Assembly (NCBI RefSeq): GCF_000764305.2
Contig: NW_025934720.1
Coordinates: 744,001 to 808,000, forward strand
Direction of reading: 5' to 3'
Length of the DNA: 64,000 nt
Origin: Hyalella azteca
Lineage: Eukaryota; Arthropoda; Malacostraca; Amphipoda; Hyalellidae
Part shown: piece after piece, positions 11,143 to 24,008 of the stretch
Position numbering within the stretch: the stretch's first letter is position 1
Layout: the number at the start of each line of letters is the position of its first letter
Program-made: the position numbers and the translations under genes
Notes under the pieces: generated by a model
Seen by the model: only the letters and a program-made list of their open reading frames with translations
The model's database searches: none
Told to the model about the DNA's origin: nothing

Positions 11143-13022
11143 GTGTTCAGCCGTGAAGGATTGCGCGTCGCAGCGCAGCAACGTCTCGGTCGCGGCTCAA
11201 TTCCTTGAGCAAACAGAGACATCTCGTGTGTACTTGTCAGCCCGGATTCACTGCGCACTGTAAACACAAATGTCAACACCACCTCGACCATGAGTGTCAT
11301 TGAGCGCATGGAGTTCAGGGTATCCTTAGACTTTTAATTAAATTCTGTTTATATTGCAGACGTGATCAAATGGTATAATTATTTCAACGCCTACGAGAGC
11401 CACGCATGACTGCACGTAGAGTGTAGGCTAAATTTTGTAGAATTAACCTAAAAGCTATAACCATTCCAAAATTTTCACTATTATCTAAAATGTATAAAAT
11501 TCAATGCCCGTTTCGTTTCATTTTTATGCCCGTTTAACATAAATGAAGTGTGAAATGTTACGACACATAAAATAGCAGCTGCATATCAGTTATCGTGGAA
11601 AATAATGATATTAAATAAATTTCAGACTATTCTAGTGAGATCATTCAAGTTTAAAATAAGGTCACGATAATATTCAAGAGACGTGATATATTTTCATTTA
11701 TGAAAAGACTTATAAATTCACCAAACATACATTTGCTGAGAATAATAAATGCATCGCATTTTTAACCTCAATTTACGACGTGGTTGAATTTGCGATCACC
11801 CAGGGAATTTTTCCAAATCGCTTATTCTAAAAGACAAATTAAATTTGGTCCACTGAGAATGTGATCTATTGAGCAGCCATGAGGTGGAGGCCTCATAACT
11901 GCAGCCTTGCATCCTTGCTATAGACTGATCGATGGCTGAAAAGATCATGATTTTCTGTTCGGATTTTATAAGAATTCTGAGAAAAGACAACAAACAATAA
12001 TTTAAATATAATTAATTCTGTGCGTTAGTTGATATCATTCAGATTGGATAATATGAATTTCGGGACTTTTTTCATTGTGTTGCCAAAGGAATGGTATAAT
12101 AAGTATCAGATTAATTGAAACTACGATAAACTGTATTTATGCATAAATTATGCATTTATTTTTTGTGCATTTTTAAATTAACCTACAATCTGTCTTCATT
12201 TATAAGCCTTAATTTGTACGAACTGTTAGCATAACAACCGAAACTTACTAACGTGCCTTTATTGGTCTCAGTTTCTAGTACTGAAAACATTTTCTATTAC
12301 TTCGTGTGAGAAACCATTATATTCGGGAGGCATTATGATATTACGTACAACCTAGGCTAATTCTGCATGAGGTTTGGATTGATCTTCATATTCAACAATA
12401 AGAGTATGGAAGAAGTGAGCATGGCATTACAGGGTCCACCAAATTTATGGCAACGGATGTTTGCTATATGAATATAAATTGGTTTCTAGGAGACTTCTTT
12501 ATAATGAAGCTTAATATCATCTATTAATTTGTTGGCTCGTGAAAAACCTCAAAACCTTCTGTTGTTGGCTCGTGAAAACCTCTCCTCTCAGTAAACCAGA
12601 AAATTCATGTCTACTACCACTTCCGAAAAACTACAGATATAAACTTTCCTTTCCTTTTTTTCCTCACCGTCGGGTTTCTATCATTCAGCATAATTTCTTC
12701 AATTTTTAGACACATTTTTCGCGACGAAATATTACATTTGCCATTTCATCCAACTAGTTGTGAAAAAAAAAGAAATATACTGGATACGCTGAAAAAATAA
12801 GGATCTGAATCACTTTTGATTTTAAACAAGTTATCACTTGGAAATAAAATTAATACAATTCGTAAAGGAAACACTAAATTATAACACAAACTTGGTGCCT
12901 CTATCGAGAAGATAATAAATTAAAAGATAATATCATGGGAAATTGAATGTTTTTCTCTCATAAAAAAATGCACATGTTTGCTACTATATTTCGTATGCAA
13001 TATTCATTAATTGTATTCCTAA
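11143..13022. other. non-coding stretch, nothing recognised
   Basis: Small local duplication near 12530-12590 (TTGGCTCGTGAAAA twice). No gene or transposon end seen. Confidence 0.4.
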
Positions 13023-13287
13023 CACTAAAAACTTAATAGCAAAGAAAACTCCACAAAAATTCATAGTATCTTTAAAGAAAACGTTTCGGACTTGTACTAA
13101 TCACTGATTTATCTGTGTTCTAGAATTTTCGAACTGACGATGGAGCTGGACTCCGAAACGTTTTCTTTAAAGATACTATGAATTTTTGTGGAGTTTTCTT
13201 TGCTATTAAGTTTTTAGTGAATTTGCGATTCAATGAATTTTTGTGGAGTTTTCTTTGCTATTAAGTTTTTAGTGAATTTGCGATTCA
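13023..13287. mobile_element. Penelope-like element 3' ends, inverted pair plus tandem tail
   Basis: Two 68-bp arms (13023-13090 minus, 13152-13219 plus) are perfectly complementary and flank a 61-bp spacer. The plus copy holds the hammerhead-like motif (13134-13160) followed by the family 3' tail (TTTTCTTTGCTATTAAG... AATTTGCG). The last 55 bp of the tail is tandemly repeated (13178-13232 and 13233-13287). The motif and tail match the two Penelope-like copies at 25.7-27 kb, whose linked GIY-YIG coding end identifies the family. No coding sequence remains here. Confidence 0.75.
13134..13160 (+). ncRNA. hammerhead-ribozyme-like motif in Penelope-like 3' end
   Basis: CTGACGA, a GGAG/CTCC stem with a CTGGA loop, then GAAACG. 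This matches the CUGANGA-stemII-GAAA core order of hammerhead ribozymes, which are known in Penelope-like elements. Stem III and a cleavage site are not clearly identifiable by eye, so activity is unproven. Confidence 0.45.
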
Positions 13288-14131
13288 AGCAAACGAGTGA
13301 TATTATTACTTATTCCTAACACGAAATAGATTTACTGATTAACAAAAGATCACGAAGACAGAATTTGATTAAGTACTCGCCAAAAACCATTGGCTGAAAT
13401 TTAAGCATCCATAAATTGTTGATCAATGATGTTGATATTAAACATGAGGCAGAAATAAAATATTTTTGTCCCTGACAAATTTTTATGTTCTTCCCCAGTC
13501 CGATATTGTTTAAACCAAACACTCTGTTTCTATTCGATCTATTTTCGGCGAAAATTTCTATTTTTTCTGCTATCAGCGTTCGCGACAATAAATATATTTA
13601 CATGCCAAACTGGCTTCTTTTGATGGGGCTATAGCAAAATGTTTTAACTGGCTTTGGCACGGTTCTCAAAATTTATTGCGAAATTAATTTCATTTTGTAA
13701 GAAATGTCTTAGCAACGCTGCGAGAGTCCGGTAAACACTTCATTATCCTGTACAAAATAACGATGACAAGGTAAAAACTACAATACCGCACTTAATAAAG
13801 CAGGAATCCGAATTGTCATATTCATATTAAATATTTATGAACAATAAAACTCAAAATTCAACTTTGGCTTATTTGTTTCGTGATGAATCCCTATATTACT
13901 TCGGTCGGGAATCGGTCTAATTTCCAATTTGGTACCAAAAAAGCAGCACATCTTTTCTTTTTATAATATTTGAAAGTTAAGTAATTAATGGAGTGCTTAA
14001 AATGCACACAAAGATTTTGCATGCCAATATAGCAACAAGTTGCGTTTAAAGTTTATTTGTTCATCATCATTTTTGCAATTGCCCTCATCGGAATTGCACG
14101 TGCATCAATCGCGCAAAAACGCGGTTTCTAT
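13288..14131. other. non-coding stretch, nothing recognised
   Basis: AT-rich DNA; the 90-codon minus frame at 13316-13588 shows no features. Confidence 0.4.
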
Positions 14132-14203
14132 TAATATATAGCCTAATATATAGCTTAATATATCGGTTAATATCTATGTTAATATATAGGTTAATATAGA
14201 GGT
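14132..14203. repeat. 12-bp minisatellite, six units
   Basis: Units are TAATATATAGCC/GCT/CGGT/AGGT variants, each 12 bp. This gives a YIN/LYI-like peptide on the minus strand, an artefact of the repeat. Confidence 0.85.
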
Positions 14204-16270
14204 CTACATAATAGGATTGTGAGCTGCGTTGCTTCTCGCAATATCTTGCAAGAATTAAATCGAATTTCGCATAAACTATACAACCTTTCCCATAAATACA
14301 AATGGCTAATGCATTATGTATCAGCAGCATTCATCGAATGAAATATAGTCACCTGAGTCATGAGAGCCTGCAAAGGACGACCCAGACCGCGCCATCTCGC
14401 GCCGAACTTGGAGCCGCTGACGCAGAATATCAGCGGGGGAACCGGTATGCAAATTCAAGGCTTTTACGTGGCTGTGAACCATAATTCTCTTGTCATGATT
14501 CTCCTCAGAATGACAATGCAAAGGGAAGTCGCATAACACATAAATGATCGTTAAATCTCAGCCCAAACTTGTAGAATTGCTCGTGAAAAGCTTCCTCTTC
14601 TCGTGATTTTATTTGTGCTCGTGAATTGCATTATTTAGCGTGTTCTGCAGTGATGTGAACTGTAAACTGTGCTTAGCAAACTAAGCAATTAACAATGGAA
14701 AAAAGTTTCGAGATTTAAAGCTCATTAAAAGTCGTATGTAGTTCATTGAATTTATAAATCAAAATGGTCTGTTACTATATATATTAATTAAGGCCACTAT
14801 TTTCTCTCATTTTGTTCACTTTGCAGCGATGTATGGAAATGTATGGATAAATGTACAGTAGCAAAGCTGTTTATAAATTTTTCCTTAAAAACTACTTCAA
14901 TGATATAGCATAATTTTTTTAGTAACTGCAGTACTTAGATTTCATAAAGCCAACGAATAATGTTTAGCTTCTCAAGCAATGATATCGAGATTATTTTTAT
15001 CTTGACAGCACACCTGCTGCAATGATGAAATTTTAGAAATTGAAAACAGCGATATTCTATAGTATACTTCTTATGTTTGTTTTTGTACTGTACTAAAGAT
15101 GTTATTAGCAATTATTGAACTCAAATGTTCGCTCAAATCCTGTACATCTTCTGAAGGCTTAGCTTCCAGAATGAAAATTTTTAATTTTCCCCTTATCTTC
15201 AAAACCTGATGACGTCCCATGTACGAAGAACACTAACACTTCTTGTGCATCTTGCGCTTTAGCTGAAAAGTTTTCAATAAATGCTTGGTCGGAGTAATTC
15301 CGTGCATATATATCTGCACTGTGTGGTAATATAATGGCAGCTCAACGTTAGCACGTTGCTGAACCGTTTCCAATTTCTTGAAACTACATATTTCTAAGAA
15401 GCATTTTGCATTAAAAATAATCTTTATGCTCTACCACGGAGCATTTAACAATAGAAAAATATTATTTATTGATATCAAAACTGTTACCATATAGTTTAAA
15501 ACTTTAAGCTGTGGAAGTTCCATATTCAAGAGCCCTATTGGTCTTCCCACTATCCGAGGACGGGCGTTGCAGGCTCCGTTAAGTTACCGATTAGAGGAAA
15601 TTACGATGTAATTCAGGACAGCAGCGGTGAGTGCTATGGCTGGCAAGCGATATTTCAGCAGTTAAGTTCAGGCAAATTCTCGCATGGCAGCGAAAGGCTG
15701 CTTCGGTATTAAATAGAGCGTATCAAGTGAAGCATCAAGTTGAAGGTGATTTAATCGCTGATCGTGTCGTACTTTTTTTGCATATGTTCATTACCTGAAA
15801 AAAAATTGTTATTCGGTTCAAGTTGTGCTGAATTGCTACAATAAGTAGATGTCCTACGTGAATGCTGTTAAAATTAATTACCTTTCTTACCTTATTAATT
15901 GTATGTTTAAAATCCATCACTAGATTGAATCCTTGACTTTCCTCAATAACCCTACGAGCTGAGTACGATGGGAAATTTTACCTGCATGATAATGTGTTAT
16001 TATCAATAAAACGATATCCGTTTCCATAAATAATCATTAATGAGCAGAAATTCCATTCAATTAAATGTTTAAATGAATAATCCCTGCAGTTTAAGGGCTT
16101 CTCTCTAAATTTCTAACTGTTCTTGGAAAAAAAGTGGAAAATTTCAGCGGAACTTACGAACTACGGAGTCTCTTAAAGAAATAATACCGAAATAAGAGAA
16201 TTCTTAGCGGACGTTCACACCGCATTGTCGCTTGCATGCGTGCTGCTAATTACGGCGACTGCGCAGGCAA
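14204..16270. other. non-coding stretch, nothing recognised
   Basis: A less AT-rich patch lies at 14370-14480 with a short inverted repeat (CCGCTGA...TCAGCGG). No gene or RNA recognised. Confidence 0.4.
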
Positions 16271-16440
16271 GTGACTGTTACTTATGCGGGAGCTGCCACA
16301 CGCCGGTACAGTGACAGTTACTTAGGCAGGAGCCGCCACACGACGGTACAGTGACAGTTACTTAGGCAGGAGCCGCCACACGACGGTACAGTGACAGTTA
16401 CTTAGGCTGGAGCCGACACACGACGGGTTAGTGACAGTTT
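16271..16440. repeat. 40-bp tandem repeat, 4.25 units
   Basis: Units start GTGACAGTTACTTAGGCAGG at 16271, 16311, 16351 and 16391, with a partial unit at 16431. The middle two are identical and the outer two carry several substitutions, as expected for arrays that homogenise from the centre. The array is GC-richer than its surroundings. Confidence 0.95.
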
Positions 16441-19400
16441 AAGATTGATCACATAAAGTGGAGCAGAGCCATTATAATAAGGATGATTTAGTATGCATCA
16501 GCTGCTAAATTGCAAGATCAAATTAAATTCAAATCAAGAAAACACAGGATAAACTGATGCAAGTAACCCAAGGGTTATTTATTAGAATAGAAGTCAAAAC
16601 GTGCAGAAGCACATATTAATGAATGCAAGCAATTTAGCTCGTAACTATTCTACTATCATGCACTGATGACAAAACCAAGTTAATTAAAGCTAAGGTTAAG
16701 CAAACGATTCACAAAACATGCAATAATAATAAATTGGCTTACGTTAGGTCTTGATATTATGGCACCTAAAGAGCAGCATATGTAACAATCGTAAAATTAA
16801 GTCAGTAATTAAAGTCTTCTTCCGGATTAACACCGGTACACAGTAAAACTAATTTTGAGCATAAAAGTTTATGGAAATGTGCAAGTGACGACAGAAGTGT
16901 CAAGAGATGTTAAAGCATGAGATACGATAACTGCTGAATGCAGTATCATAAGTTGCATTGTGTTGGAGTCAACATTAGAACTGACTTCACGCACATTTTC
17001 TAAAAAATTTTCATGTTAAGAAGCAAGTCAGTATTTTCGCAAGTATTAAATTGTTTATCATGGAGGTTTGCTTTTCTAGGACAAAGCATTGACGTCACAA
17101 GGCGAGCTTCAAAACTCGTGCACAGCGCAAAGGATGTACAGTATTACTAGGCATGTCTAACCGGCCACTTTAATCAGCACTAATTGCCTCAAATACGCCA
17201 CATTTAACGAATAATTATAAGACTTGAAACAGGATGATGAGAACCTCCTGCCATCCTTAACAAATTATGAAGCTTTGAGCTCATGGTTCGCGATAACAAA
17301 ACCTAGCACAACTAAAATGTTTGTTATATAATTTTGGCACCGTCGCGATTTAATCACGGATGATTAGATTAAAAACACTAGAAGTGTCATGTGTAAATAG
17401 AGTCTGCAATTAGGTTTAACTTATTGAACTGTTTTGCAGACGTATATCGTCATTTTTCCCCGTTCTCTTCGACAGAGCGAATGTACAAATTTTTAGCGCT
17501 AATATGAGCAAGGATATGTAAAAGGTTGGGACTGAATTAATAGACGCTTCTGGCTCGAGTCTGATTCGGTAAAATATTGAAATTTACGATTCCTTACCGA
17601 ATCCCACTCCTAATATTTTATTAAAATTACTCAAAATAAATACATAGTGCTCGATTGTTTGATTAATTTGAGGTTGTTTATTTTACATTGTTAACTATAC
17701 TTTTATTTTGACGTACTGACAAAGTCAATTTATTTGCATTTCCCCGTTTAGATTGAATGTTAAGTTATCTGATTATTGTTCAAAACCAATTAAATGATTA
17801 ACCAACTGTAGGTCCCAGGAGCGTAAATGAAGAAATGTCGCCAAGCATCGGAACAACGTCGGGAACGTGACAACATCCAAAATTAATTAAGGAGCGGGAA
17901 AATGGAAGGCAAATAGAACACTTGAATTACACAGAAGCACTCAATATGTGGATAAATTAAAGCCAAACATGGTTGCTCAAATTGTTGGGCGGCCTATGGA
18001 ATAATTTTTATGAGGTCAATGTAGAATTATATATTACAAAAACTAGAATATGGAGAGAAGTAGAGCAGAGTTAAAAAAAATCTTTGAAGCATAGCCAAAG
18101 ATTTTTCTTTACAGTCTTGCTAGTTAAGTATTAAATAGAAGTTAGTGGAATCTGCATAAATTGTACATGGATATGTGGATATCATTAAGATATTTCAATC
18201 GTTAATTCAATGAAGTAAAGGCATGAACCATCCGTAACGTGAATCATCTTTACTATTTGAATATTATGCGTTCTTTTGTTTTCAGAATATATATATATAT
18301 ATGTACAGTATATATGAAGAAGTTTCCAGGAAAGATCGTTCCGAGAATCACTGACCTCGTTCAAACCCAACGAACGTTCTAACAGAAATATAGGTCATTA
18401 ATATTACTAGACAAGTTCTACCGAGTTGCCATACAGCTGGCACAGCAACATTTAACTCGCTTTCGTTGAGCGATGAAACGGCTGCGTATTTCGACACAAG
18501 CGAGAGAGCTCGGGCCCCGACCTCATTTTGGCTCAAACATTTAATTTAAGGCTAAGTACTTTCAATTTTTTTAATTAATCAAAACAACACGTAGCGAGAT
18601 TATTTTTTACTTAATTTCCTAGTGCCAACAACAACAAAATTAAAAGTTCAATTATAAATTCGGAATTAAATTCTTGTACAATATAAAGCGCAGTTCATTA
18701 CTTTATTAAAGACGGCGTCAGAAGTGCATGCGCTAATGTTATTCTAGGCACGTCTGCTGTTGCTTCTGCCTGTCGCCAGGGCAGGAAAGTTCTTATGCAT
18801 TTTTTCCTTGAGTTGCCAGGCGAGGAAATGAAAATTTCCTGAATGGAGCTGGCCTCGCAAACACGCACATCAGCTGAGTGTACAAAGAGCTTTTGGAGTA
18901 GCAGGAAATATGGATGGATTCTTGGATAAAATTTAAAAATGTATAGTATAGAATAACCTGTTTCAATACATGCGTGTCCCCGACTTTTGTTATTAAATTG
19001 CTAATTTTTTCGCCCGCAGGATGTACGAAAAATAAATGTCAGGTTAAAATAATAAATGTTAGGTTAGTGTTAGCTTCACGCAGTCCAAGTAATCAAACAA
19101 ATTATCACGCTAGGATAGCTTAAAATTGTTGCAGTGATACAATCATTGATCAAATAAATATGATTAATGTGACCGCCTTGCTGAGCCGCAATTAACCACA
19201 ACAGCGGATAATCGTTTGAGATCAGCGATAAAGAGCGGAGGCCGGACTGACGACCGACAATAGCGACTGTCGCCATTATGGCTGTTTTGGAGGAAGGTTA
19301 AGTCGAACTCACGTGATCTTCAATTTGTGGGATTAAGTGTTGAAAAAGAAAAATAACACGTGCTGCATTAAATATATAAATAATTTTGAAAAATTATTTA

Positions 19401-19696
19401 ATGAAACGGAAGTGCAAGATTTAAGAATAATGATTACTCGAATTTGGTAATATTTCATATATCAAACATTTTCTGAAAAATGGGCAAAAGTTTTTCGTTG
19501 CATTGTACAATCTTTAATGAAAATTCTATTCCTGTCAGACGTCATCTCAATATTTCCATGGATCGTATTTCTTGATGATGGAAGACGGGGGCTAAAGAAG
19601 AAGGTGTCGTGACCGTTTGTGGTGGCTTGATCTTAATTGATTTAATTCTGGAGTCCTAGGAAAATAAATTACTTGATCACTCGGCTAAACTTGACA
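16441..19696. other. non-coding stretch, nothing recognised
   Basis: Over 3 kb without a credible coding frame or transposon terminus. A short TA run lies near 18289-18310. Confidence 0.4.
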
Positions 19697-19878
19697 GTTT
19701 TTAGCGCATTTTCTCATTTATGGAAAAAATGCACTATTGTGCTCGCCATGTCCGTCCGTCCGTCTGTCTGTCTGTCTGTCCGTCTGTCCGTCCGTCTGTC
19801 CGTGACCTCAAGTTTTGGTCGACGAGAAAATGCGCTCTCTGTCACTCACTGCAGTGAGTACTGAGTTATATTTTTGAA
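19697..19878 (+). mobile_element. Helentron/DINE-1-like non-autonomous element, copy 2
   Basis: Same architecture as the copy at 9971: subterminal AGCGCATTTTCTC (19703-19715), an expanded GTCC/GTCT array (about 19753-19803), inverted GAGAAAATGCGCT (19824-19836) and a perfect 16-bp palindrome (19844-19859) before the GAGTTATATTTTT end. It has the longest microsatellite of the four copies, which accounts for most of its extra length. Confidence 0.75.
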
Positions 19879-22724
19879 GGATTATTCTGTTCGCAGTTAA
19901 TCTATATCCTCGTTGGCAACAAAACGCTAGAATGTATTTACTGCTCCAGGCTCATTTAATTGTAATTATTTACATGTCACCAGTCAAGCAATGAACTATC
20001 TTCATGAAAATATGCTAAATTCATGCAAAGAAAAAAATATTCGTAATAAATATAAAAAATAAATATTCAAAATTTCTTATTTTTACCGAACACTTTAGCA
20101 GTCTGGAATTTTTTAACCTCAAGTACTGAGTTTTAAATTATTTAATTATTATAGTTATATTAATTTTATTTTTCCAATTAATTCCTTGTGTTTGTGTGAC
20201 TTAAATTGAGACTAAATAATGTATACGGCCGAAAAAATGTGCATATTGGTTCGTTACATATATAATATTATCATATATGTCAGCAAAAATAAATAAAAAA
20301 TTAAGTGTATAAGACGAATTTCGGGAAATTGGTCGTTGCAAAAATGCTACGTCTACTTTAGCAAGAACAATTTTAAAGCAAAAATATTGCCATTAAACGA
20401 GGGGGACAAGAAGGTTTGTTCACAATTTAATTTTATAAAGAAGTTTCTCTACGCTACCCAAAATTGTACTATTAAAAACATCAGGGCTAAAGAACTCATT
20501 ATTACAATAGAACTTTATTACCAACATCTACCGTGGCGTCTCATTGAGAGATAAAACCTTACGAAAAAAGCGCTTGGAACGAGGAGGCAGTAAATGAGCT
20601 CTAATTTGCATGCAATCTATGATCAGGTCAGGGGTAATGCGTTCAACGTGGTCATGCATGAACTGTTAATTCGCGTCTGGGGAATTTCATCATAGTGAAA
20701 ATTCCGTGAGAATTCCAGGCGTTTGGGAGCCCAAGCTCGACTGAGGGAAACGCGGCTATAGAGTTCAGTTTCGCAATCTGCCCTTGAAGCTACCGTATTA
20801 AACATTCCATGAGGTACATTGAATAATATATTCATATTGTATAAATATAATATTAGGAAGCATATAATATTAGGTTGAAGCATATTCCTTCAACCTTGCC
20901 TCGTTTGACAAAGAGAAGCTTAAAGCAATGAACTGTTTGGAATAAGCGAAAAATTTCCCCTCACACGCACTCTTCATTTTTAGGCGATATATAGTAACAT
21001 CAATCTCTATATTTACTAGCGTCATAACTAAAACATAGAAAGAAAGTGAAACTGTAAGTGGAATCAATATAAAATAAATTAAAACACTTGAATCAAACAA
21101 GATTTCTCTTCTCATTTCATGTTATAGAAAAATACTATCCAATGTTTAAGCCTCTGTTCAGGGGAGAATTTGAATGAAAATTTGTAAATGAATATAGTTA
21201 TTGAGAAAAATTCTTCACTTGTGAAATAAATAACTACCGATGTGTTTTAAATTCTTACTCGCTCATTACTAGAGATAAAATCCGCCCCGACACACTCCTT
21301 TCTTCCTTCATATTAATCATTACCAGCAATACCACGTTGAATGAATTACGCTGATTAATTACTTACATTTTAAATAGACTTACTTAGACATTATTGAAAA
21401 GGAGGAGACAATTAATGAGTATTTTTATGAGATTTTCTCTTATGAGAGTCGTTTATGCGAGCTTGCTTCGCCATTTGCATGTCGTGTTTCCACTCCGCTG
21501 CTTGCCAACACGCTCACTTCTTAGTTCAATTAAATGCCGTATTGTAATTATTGAGTTTTTATCTCACTTGATAATGGAACATTATTTGTTAAATTTTCTA
21601 GGCGCTATTGAAAATTCTTCTAGCAAGTAAAGCTAGTAAAAGGGAATATTTTCGATAAAGACACATGCATTGAGATTAAAATGGACTCGTTTTTTGTCAT
21701 CAAATATTGCCTTGTCTCATAAAATATTTGACCCTGATTTTGATTGCCTTGTCGCATAAAATAATCACAAAAATATTACTAAAATTTTCAGTCTTTCAAT
21801 TAGGGGCAAGAATGAAGCCTTATAGTGGTTATTTAGTTGCGATCACACTTAAACGTACAGCCAACATGTATATGGCTACGAAATATCTGAATTACGTGCA
21901 ATGCAAAAGCTTTTCTTTTGCAATTCAATTCAAAGTCGCAATTCTGGCTCCGAGAGAATCGAATAACTAAGCTTATTTAACCACGCAGGTCTATTGTGAT
22001 TATTGCTCCGCTGCTAATATTTTTAGAGGAGCTGATAATATTTATCCGCCTATTAACTTCACTGTTATTGAGCTTAGATTATCATAGGAATTTAAATGCT
22101 AATACCTACATGTGGTCAATATCAGGCTAATGACCATCGGTCTGAGGTCTTTTTACCGGCATTCCTGGCACATTGACATTTTAGAAAGCGACGACTTTGT
22201 CTCCAATTAAAATATTACTCTCTTTAAAAAAATTATCATAGCTTTGATTGCTTCACCAGTTTTTCTTGTTTGTTTTTCTTCCCTGAATCTTAACAAACAT
22301 GACAAATGAAGGAACCTCTCATCTTATTAAAAAACTCAAGCTCTAAAGAATGTCCTAACTTTTTAGGTTGAAAGTTTAACTGAGTTAAGTTATATGAAAT
22401 TTTGTTCACTATACACCGAGTTAAGCTCACTGAGGGAAGCTCATATCACGTGCAGCCTCGCTGAGGGCAGAAGATGGAATAGCATTTCTCAGGCGACTAG
22501 TCTGGATTTCTCAGGCGACTAGTCTGGATTCCGTGCTTTAACTGACGTCTAATCCTGAGTCGGTGAATTCGCAATAATTTATCTTTTTAATCTAGCTCGC
22601 TACAGGTTTTTTTTATGCTGTATTAAGAAATTTAGCCAGAATATTTGAAGTTTTTATATAACAAACACACGTGTTTTCACAGGATCCCTGGCAAGGAAAT
22701 GAAGCTCAACCTCACAATCATATA
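19879..22724. other. non-coding stretch with a 22-bp tandem duplication
   Basis: No gene recognised. ATTTCTCAGGCGACTAGTCTGG is duplicated in tandem at about 22486-22530. The frames at 20336-20554, 20623-20883 and 21707-21970 lack recognisable features. Confidence 0.4.
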
Positions 22725-24006
22725 GGGTAACATGGGGCAGCGAGCCCACTGCGGGTCATGGACCCATAGCGGGTTTCTCGCTAAGTATGGCAGATATTGG
22801 TCCGTGTTCTCTACCGCCGGTCAACAGTTTCACTGGGATGAAGTGTACGGATTTACGTTTTGCTAGGTGTTAGCGTTATTAAGTTATTTGTGAATAACTG
22901 TTTTAGCCCAGATAAAAATTCTTTTGCTGCTAAGTAAAATTTTTTTTCGATTACTGTAGATGAAGCTTTTGAAATTACTGTGAATTATATTTTGAAAGTA
23001 ATATTTATAGGGATAATTTTGAGATCAAGTTTAGACTATTAGCTTTTAAAATAAAATGTTGACACGATATAAATTGAAATGATACCTAGTGGGGCAACAG
23101 GCCCACGCGTGTCACGGGGCAATGCGCCCATGGTGAAGTCTTGTGTTATACATCATTAGATTTGTCTCAATGACCTTTTCAAAACTATGACTAGCTTTTT
23201 GAATTACAAATTACACTTCATATTGCATGATTTTTTTATTTGCCGCCTCAAGGCAGCAGGTTTAGTTTCTAGTTATGCGTATTTATGACCCCTTATCGAG
23301 TTATTGACTCTTGCCTTGCCAAAAGTTGATTTCAGTCAACACCAATGAGCCAAAAGTTGATGAGTTTTTATGGTGTTGGCTGAAATCACGATTAGGTACG
23401 AATTCTCTGCACATAATATCTGGATAATGGACGAAACTGGAACGAAGTTTTTTCTGATCAACTAAATATATTGTTTCTGGTCAAGGATACATTTTTTCAT
23501 GTCAAGGACGAATTTTTTATCGCAAGGATATATTTTTCAAGTCAAGGATATATCTTTTTGTGTCAATGAAATATTTTTCTTCACGTCAGTGATAGATTTT
23601 TTTAGCCAAGAGTATATTTTTTTCAAGTTAAGGATATGATTTTTTTGAGTTGTTAATAAATGAATGAATGTCATATTTTTTATTACGTTTTTCTTATTTT
23701 AACTGTAAAGTGTTGTTTTATCATTTTTAAACGAAAAATTTGCAATTGTATTAAAAAGACCAAGGGTGGGCGCTTTGCCCCAAGCCCATGGGCCCATTGC
23801 CCCAGGGGTGGGGCAATGGGCCCATTTTGACACTTTTTAAAAAATAGTGTTTCATTAAAAATTGAATAACTCTGTAGGCGTCTAATTCACATCATACATT
23901 CCTCATTAGTTGTACCTTTAAACAAAACAAAGAACCACCTCGTATCAATCAAAACTTCATCAAAAATTTAGTTTAAAAAAGGGGGGGGCGCTGCCCCATG
24001 TTGCCC
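22725..24006. mobile_element. complete TA-flanked non-autonomous DNA transposon (Tc1/mariner-like target)
   Basis: The terminal inverted repeats are GGGTAACATGGGGCAGCG at 22725 and its near-perfect complement ending at 24006 (one mismatch in about 18). Both ends abut TA (22723-22724 and 24007-24008), the target duplication used by the IS630-Tc1-mariner group including pogo. Inside both ends the subterminal motif GGGGCAATGGGCCCAT and variants recur (about 23095-23133 and 23774-23830). No transposase frame survives in the 1,282 bp, so it is either a MITE-like derivative or an eroded copy. The interior contains an imperfect hairpin (GATTTCAGTCAACACC / GGTGTTGGCTGAAATC, 23320-23387) and a degenerate tandem stretch. 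Confidence 0.8.
23477..23645. repeat. degenerate tandem repeat inside the TA-flanked transposon
   Basis: GTCAAGGATATATTTTTCA-like units recur six to seven times at about 25-30 bp spacing, each ending in a T-run. The similarity is clear but the units are diverged. Confidence 0.65.
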
Positions 24007-24008
24007 TA

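Noticed and set aside
10774..11309. Open frames on both strands with GENSWNR, FTSIPTI or HTHTHT repeats
   Set aside because: Explained by the 21-bp minisatellite and the GTGTGCGG microsatellite.
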